This document shows, in pieces, positions 59,813 to 64,000 of a DNA stretch of 64,000 nucleotides. Source of the stretch: Caenorhabditis elegans (Eukaryota > Nematoda > Chromadorea > Rhabditida > Rhabditidae); NCBI RefSeq assembly GCF_000002985.6, contig NC_003283.11, positions 14,570,001 to 14,634,000 on the forward strand. The letters run 5' to 3'. A model generated the notes under the pieces. That model did not search any database. It saw only the letters and a program-made list of their open reading frames with translations, and had not been told where the DNA came from. Every line of letters starts with the position of its first letter. Position 1 is the stretch's first letter. A program made the position numbers and the translations under genes.

Positions 59813-62800
59813 TTAGTCTCGATAATATTGTGGTTGTCCTCCCTCATGCCCATTCTTTAACACTCCTCTTGGTGTTCCATCCGGGTTGAAACGAACACTG
59901 AAAAAAATATTTTTGTACAATGTTGATATGGAAAAAGGAAATATGAGTCATGGAATTGGAAATGAATAGGAAAATGATTCGGGAAATATTGACAAAAAAT
60001 GTTTGTTGTCGTTTAAAATTGTTTTCCAAAAAAAAAACAATTGGGACATTTAGTGTGTTCTAGATTTGAAGACTATCTCTCTAAAAGAATTGCTAGACTT
60101 ATTGAAAGTTGAGAACAACTTGGGTAATCAGTAAAACTGGTCAAAATTATAAAAAGTTTTAAGACGTTTTTCAAAAATAGCAATTTTCTCTTCATGCTCA
60201 GTTCTAATGAAGTAATCAGCGGACTTTCAAAGTGTTCAAATGAGAAAAATGCAAAATTTGTTCACAACTAATACTACGTTTACATATTTTGCTTTAAAAA
60301 ACTGCTAATTTAAAAATGGAAAAAAAACTAACCGTTGCTTTGAACTTGGCAAACTTGACATTGATGAACCTCCATACATTTCACTTTCCTCTCTGTATTG
60401 TGGTGGATGAGTGGAGAAAACTACCGTTCCCATTGGAATTCCGAATCCGCCTGAAAATAGGCAAGAATTGATTATATGGCTCAATTTTACACACAGATTG
60501 GTAGGAAACCGGCAATCCAGTTTCAAACCCTGTTTAAAAATGTTTATATTAATTTGTCAATCAAACATTGTTAGTTACTCAGTTTCAGCTACCTATTAGG
60601 TTGGACCGGAAGTCTTTATAATTGGGTTTGTCTTCCCACCGTACGCCGCAGTAATAATAATAATAATAATAATATTAAAAACACGTGTAGAACTAACATG
60701 ACCCTAAACGTCGGCGGCGGAGCCCGGCGGCTTGCGCCGCCGCTGGCTGATTTCGAGACCTAAAAGGGGAAATGAAAAGGGCGGTTTGGTCCCGCCCATA
60801 GAACTGTGCCTTGCAAATCAGCATTTTTCGCAACCACCGCACAATTAATTTTTTTTTTGCGAATTGTGAAAATAAACAGCGAGTTGCTGAAAATGTTTAT
60901 TTGCAAGGAGCAATTCTGTGTGCGGTTCCCCATCTCCCTTTTCGCTCCCCCGTCTGAATGAATCCCCCCATTCGTCGGGGTCATTTTTTTCGAAGAAAAC
61001 GATACTCCGATCCTCCGATGCTCCGATACAACGGCCGACACATCGCAGAACAAATGAAATCGTAGGCGGAGCTTAGTCACAGCGGAGTATCGTTACGTTG
61101 TTTATTTTCGTACGATCGTATTTTTTCGAAATAATATCTCATATGAAAACCATAGTAATTCTTTAATCGACTACTGTAGCGCTTGTGTCGATTTACGAGC
61201 TCGAATTTTGAAATAAATATCTACTTTGTAGTATTTTCTCATTTTATGCTTAAGTTTCATATCCTATCGATGAATCCATGATTTTAATTCATTTCAAAGA
61301 TTGAGACCGTAAATCGACACAAGCGCTACAGTAGTCATTTAAAAAATTACTGTTTTGCTTGCGAGATATTCTGCGCGGTAAATATGTTGTGCATTACGCA
61401 TTCTCAGAATTTTGTGAACCCGTAATACAATAAGAATGTCAAATTCAAAATGAAACATTGCATTGCTTACTTTAGTTAGTTTCAATTACCGTATTTCCTC
61501 TATTAGTAATGCATGCAATACTAATTTTCGAACACCTACTTAGACGAAAAACTATTAGAGGGTCAACAACTAATAGAGGCTACCAAACTAATTCTCGAAC
61601 AAGTTTTTTCTCATGTTTTTCATTAAGTTATGTTACAATATCATCAATTTCAATGACGAAAATTGGGCCAAAAGGACGAATTTTACGACTGACACGGAAA
61701 AATTGTCCGAGTTGTATTCATATCTTACCAATTTTGACTTGTTATACAAAGTCTGTAAAAGTTTTCTTAATTTCTGAAACGATTTCATAATGTCAATTTC
61801 GGAACTTCAATTATAGAGCGAAAATGGAGGGGTGCAAAACTATTAGAGGCCCCTTAGTAATAGAAGAAATACCGACTATTCTTTTCAGAAATGAATAAGC
61901 TTGAAGCCAAGTTGCGCAAATTACAAGGAAGCCTACGTGGATGCGCAAAAATGATTGCGATGAACACGGGAAGAAAAAGGAAACTAACTGAAGATCTTCC
62001 GGACACTCCTGATGACAACCAAGTAAGTGTTGAATGCATAAGAATTATCAGTTTTGAAAAAAATAGTTTTCATTCTTGAGGTGAAATATCATAAATGAGG
62101 GATTGCCTACACGAGTGAGCAAATGAAAAAAAAAATTAATCAAAGTTGTAACTTGCTAAAATCTGTCTGCACGGCCCGCTATCAGTGCAACTATACTCTA
62201 TCAAATATATCATATCCCGAATTGTGCGCATATTAAGAGAAAAATTTTAAAAAAAAGTAGTTTCTTTCAAGACAACCAGCACCAACATGAGCCCACGCCG
62301 CAGTGTACGCATTCGACGGATGCCTGTTCGGTATGGTTCAACTATGCAGCCCCCAGCAACATCCAATGGGCAAAGGAACACGCGAGGACAGGGCCCTAAA
62401 CCAAAAGGTCGAGCCGCCACTCGCAACAAAAGTCCAGACAACTCGCCACGGATGTACAGTTCTGGTCAAGTGGATCGAGCATCAGGATCAGTGCTTCCGG
62501 TCGCTCATGATAATCGAGTAAGTGTTAAATGCAGAAGAATTATTAGTTTTGAAATAAATAGTTTGCATAAAGCCCACACGAGTGAGCAAATTAAATCTTT
62601 GTAATTTGCAAAAACCTGTCTGCACGGCCCGCTATCAGTGCAAATGTACTCTACCAAACATACCGTATAACTTCTATTAGTACGGCCTCCCTATTAGACT
62701 TGCACTCCATATTAGTATTGCTCCTTGGAGACCTTCCGAAAATTAGTCTTGCGTGATAGATTCTGATTGGAGAGCACTATTTATAATTTCAGACTTTGGA

Positions 62801-63965
62801 TCGGGATTCGGCCCAAAATCAAATTGATGCTCCTCAAGTCATGACTGCCCCAGTTGCGCCAACTGCAAACAAGATTGTCGTTTTTGGCACCACGCCTAAT
62901 GGAAAGACAATGGTAGATTCGGGATACTTTGAAAATTCGGTTTTCTCCAATAACCTCTTCATTTCCAGATCCAAATGACAATCGACATGAAGGTCGTGGT
63001 TGGTCAGTTGCTCAAAGGTTCGGATCAACCGGTGGAATTGGTTCCCAAGAAGATTGTGGTTGCCGGACAGGAATGTACAGTTGACTCCAAGTCGAAGAAC
63101 GACTAAAGGTCCCTCTGAATGTGTGTTAAATAAACTTATTGAATTTCGATTTCTATCCCTTTTCCAGTACAGAATCAGTTTTATAAAGGGCTGCAAAAGG
63201 TCTTGACTAAATAATAGACCAAAACTGTTTCCAACCCGTTACTTCATTTTTTATTATGAGTGAAAGCAATTTAATTACCTTTTAAAAATTCCCGATTTAA
63301 CAACTCATGTCCCCAAATATTATATTTTCTAAAACGGTGATCTTTTGAAATTGATACAAACAGATTATATACTGCTTGTCCTTCTAATTATTTTCTGCAA
63401 TATTCTCCTATCTTCTACTCATTTTTTCTGTCTCTAAATGACCATCACATGTGTCTGATGCGGAAACCATCAAAAACAAGTCTCGAGATGGACAACGCCC
63501 AAAAACTTTCAATTTCATTTTGGCGGTGATTAGTCAACTGTTCTCTTTTTCTTTTTTCTTACATTCGTTCTTCCAATACAACCGCTCTCTGCCAAACACC
63601 ATCTCCCCAAAGCTTAGCGACAACTCGGTGGGAGTAAAGGGGGCAAAATAGAACAAACAGTCAAAAAGAAAACTCACTTGAAAATGAGATATCTACAGTT
63701 GGCTTGAGAAACGCAGACTTATAGAGATTGTGTGCCAAAGTACTACTAGTAGAATGGAAAAGCCAGAAAAGAAAAAAGTAAAATGAAGAAGAACTCACAA
63801 CAAATGGGGTACCATCCATTATCATTGTGCACACTCTCGTACTGTTGTGGATTACGACGACGATGAAGCCAACATCCATTACAGAGAAGGCAGCAGAAGA
63901 AGGAAAGAAGAACTGAGAGAACGATAGAGACAAGCAATCCAATGATAAGCATTGTGTAATCAACT
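59813..63965 (-). CDS. Single-pass membrane protein with PPxY tail, 5' part outside window
   Basis: Three 3' exons seen (minus): 63965-63799, 60450-60333, 59897-59813. The first opens in phase 2 after TTTCAG, so at least one exon lies beyond the right edge. The product shows a transmembrane segment (MLIIGLLVSIVLSVLLSFF) running into a Cys-rich stretch (CCLLCNGCW), a basic stop-transfer HRRR, then YPICCGFGIPMGTVVFSTHP, a PPQY (PPxY) motif for WW domains such as Nedd4-type ligases, and a hydrophilic tail ending QPQYYRD. The Cys-rich membrane region followed by PPxY recalls Shisa/VOPP1/WBP1-type adaptors of the endosomal system, but I cannot place it in one family. Its 3.3-kb intron (60,451-63,798) contains a complete gene on the other strand. 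Confidence 0.75.
60451..61119. other. Intron DNA with mariner-like end, (TAA)n and GC hairpin
   Basis: TATTAGGTTGGACCGGAAGT at about 60,596 resembles a mariner terminal repeat. (TAA)8 follows at about 60,652-60,675. A GC-rich hairpin sits at 60,725-60,742 (CGGCGGC, loop TTGC, GCCGCCG), strikingly GC-rich for this genome. The rest shows no coding features. It looks like a composite of repeats inside the intron of the PPxY protein gene. Confidence 0.55.
61120..61430. mobile_element. Palindromic MITE (ACGGGAACAC family), diverged copy
   Basis: The left arm with ACTACTGTAGCGCTTGTGTC (about 61,170) and right arm GACACAAGCGCTACAGTAGT (about 61,315) are inverted. The right arm continues into ATGTTGTGCATTACGCATTC and ends near CCCGTAATA at 61,427. 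It is diverged relative to the 39.4-kb copy, and the left terminus is degraded. Confidence 0.7.
61490..61872. mobile_element. MITE-like element just upstream of the nested gene
   Basis: The left end CCGTATTTCCTCTATTAGTA (about 61,491) is mirrored by the right end near 61,850-61,872 (TTAGTAATAGAAGAAATACCG). The interior carries repeated CTATTAGAGG/CTAATAGAGG words. The same words recur in the second intron of the nested gene (about 62,672-62,760). It may supply the nested gene's promoter, but that is speculation. Confidence 0.6.
61891..63106 (+). CDS. Nested gene: basic, low-complexity protein, uncharacterised
   Basis: Four exons, all phase 0: 61891-62022, 62272-62517, 62793-62912, 62969-63106, giving 211 residues. 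TTTTCAG two bases before the ATG suggests trans-splicing or an upstream non-coding exon. Residues 1-44 contain KLEAKLRKLQGSLRG, a possible short coiled coil, and KRKLTEDLPDTP, a nuclear-signal-like basic run. Residues 45-126 are Arg/Ser/Pro-rich (SPRRSVRIRRMPVRYG; GQGPKPKGRAATRNKSPDNS). The last 85 are more ordered (VAPTANKIVVFGTT; MTIDMKVVVGQLLKGSDQPV). No family is recognised; a nucleic-acid or chromatin role is inference from charge. The gene lies wholly within an intron of the opposite-strand PPxY protein gene. AATAAA lies at about 63,128. Exon 1 and exon 2 ends and their introns are duplicated. Confidence 0.82.
63130..63798. other. Intron DNA of the PPxY protein gene
   Basis: AT-rich intron between the nested gene and the membrane-segment exon. 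A splice-flanked minus frame at about 63,669-63,727 was considered as an exon and not accepted because it breaks the phase to the next exon. Confidence 0.5.
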
Positions 63966-64000
63966 CTGAAATAATTTCATAAAGATTTATTAATTGAGAA

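Noticed and set aside
63669-63727. Minus-strand mini-exon between good-looking splice sites
   Set aside because: Including it shifts the phase so that the next exon (60,450) no longer continues; skipping it gives a clean join.

Overview
The window reads as nematode chromosomal DNA, almost certainly Caenorhabditis elegans. It is AT-rich, introns are short and flanked by TTTTCAG acceptors, exons are small, palindromic MITEs are abundant, and several gene products look like known C. elegans proteins (a PES-9 type M20 dipeptidase, a SERINC, a globin, an NF45/ILF2 homologue, cyclin K). From memory, not from a search, these match the adjacent chromosome V clones R11H6 and F43D2. Gene structures below were built by hand from splice signals and reading-frame continuity.

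Layout. 1-13.3 kb is gene-poor, with only two weak minus-strand exon candidates. 13.3-15.4 kb (-) holds a PP1-family phosphatase gene. 16.0-21.2 kb is a 162-bp satellite of 32 units. 22.0-23.6 kb (-) is a broken multi-exon gene of a family I do not recognise. 24.0-24.75 kb is a cluster of hairpin MITEs. 25.4-27.0 kb (-) is pes-9, followed on its 3' side by a decayed copy of the 5' end of the phosphatase gene. 28.1-29.9 kb (+) is a SERINC. 30.3-30.8 kb is a nested pair of palindromic MITEs. 34.1-36.5 kb (+) is a globin with long basic/serine-rich tails. 37.2-38.2 kb (+) is a non-processed pseudogene of a 26S proteasome RPT2-like ATPase. 38.8-39.0 kb (-) is a coding-like fragment. 40.1-40.6 kb (+) is a small basic protein gene, convergent with the ILF2/NF45 gene (40.9-42.2 kb, -). 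The latter is divergent from cyclin K (42.6-43.6 kb, +). 43.7-51.1 kb is gene-poor. 51.1 kb (+) has an exon with a signal-like segment that may be an alternative first exon of the Ly6-like GPI-anchored protein gene at 57.3-59.1 kb. The DNA between carries a decayed mariner and a hAT-type MITE. 59.8-64.0 kb (-) is the 3' part of a membrane protein gene with a PPxY motif, running off the right edge. Its 3.3-kb intron contains a complete plus-strand gene (61.9-63.1 kb).

The genes are a mix of housekeeping functions (peptidase, serine incorporator, cyclin, RNA-binding NF45, phosphatase) and do not form one pathway. The most informative structures are the satellite with higher-order repeats, a duplicated junction linking the pes-9 3' end and the phosphatase 5' end, the nested gene with an internally duplicated exon-tail/intron block, and several pseudogenes. 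I saw no tRNA, rRNA or CRISPR array.
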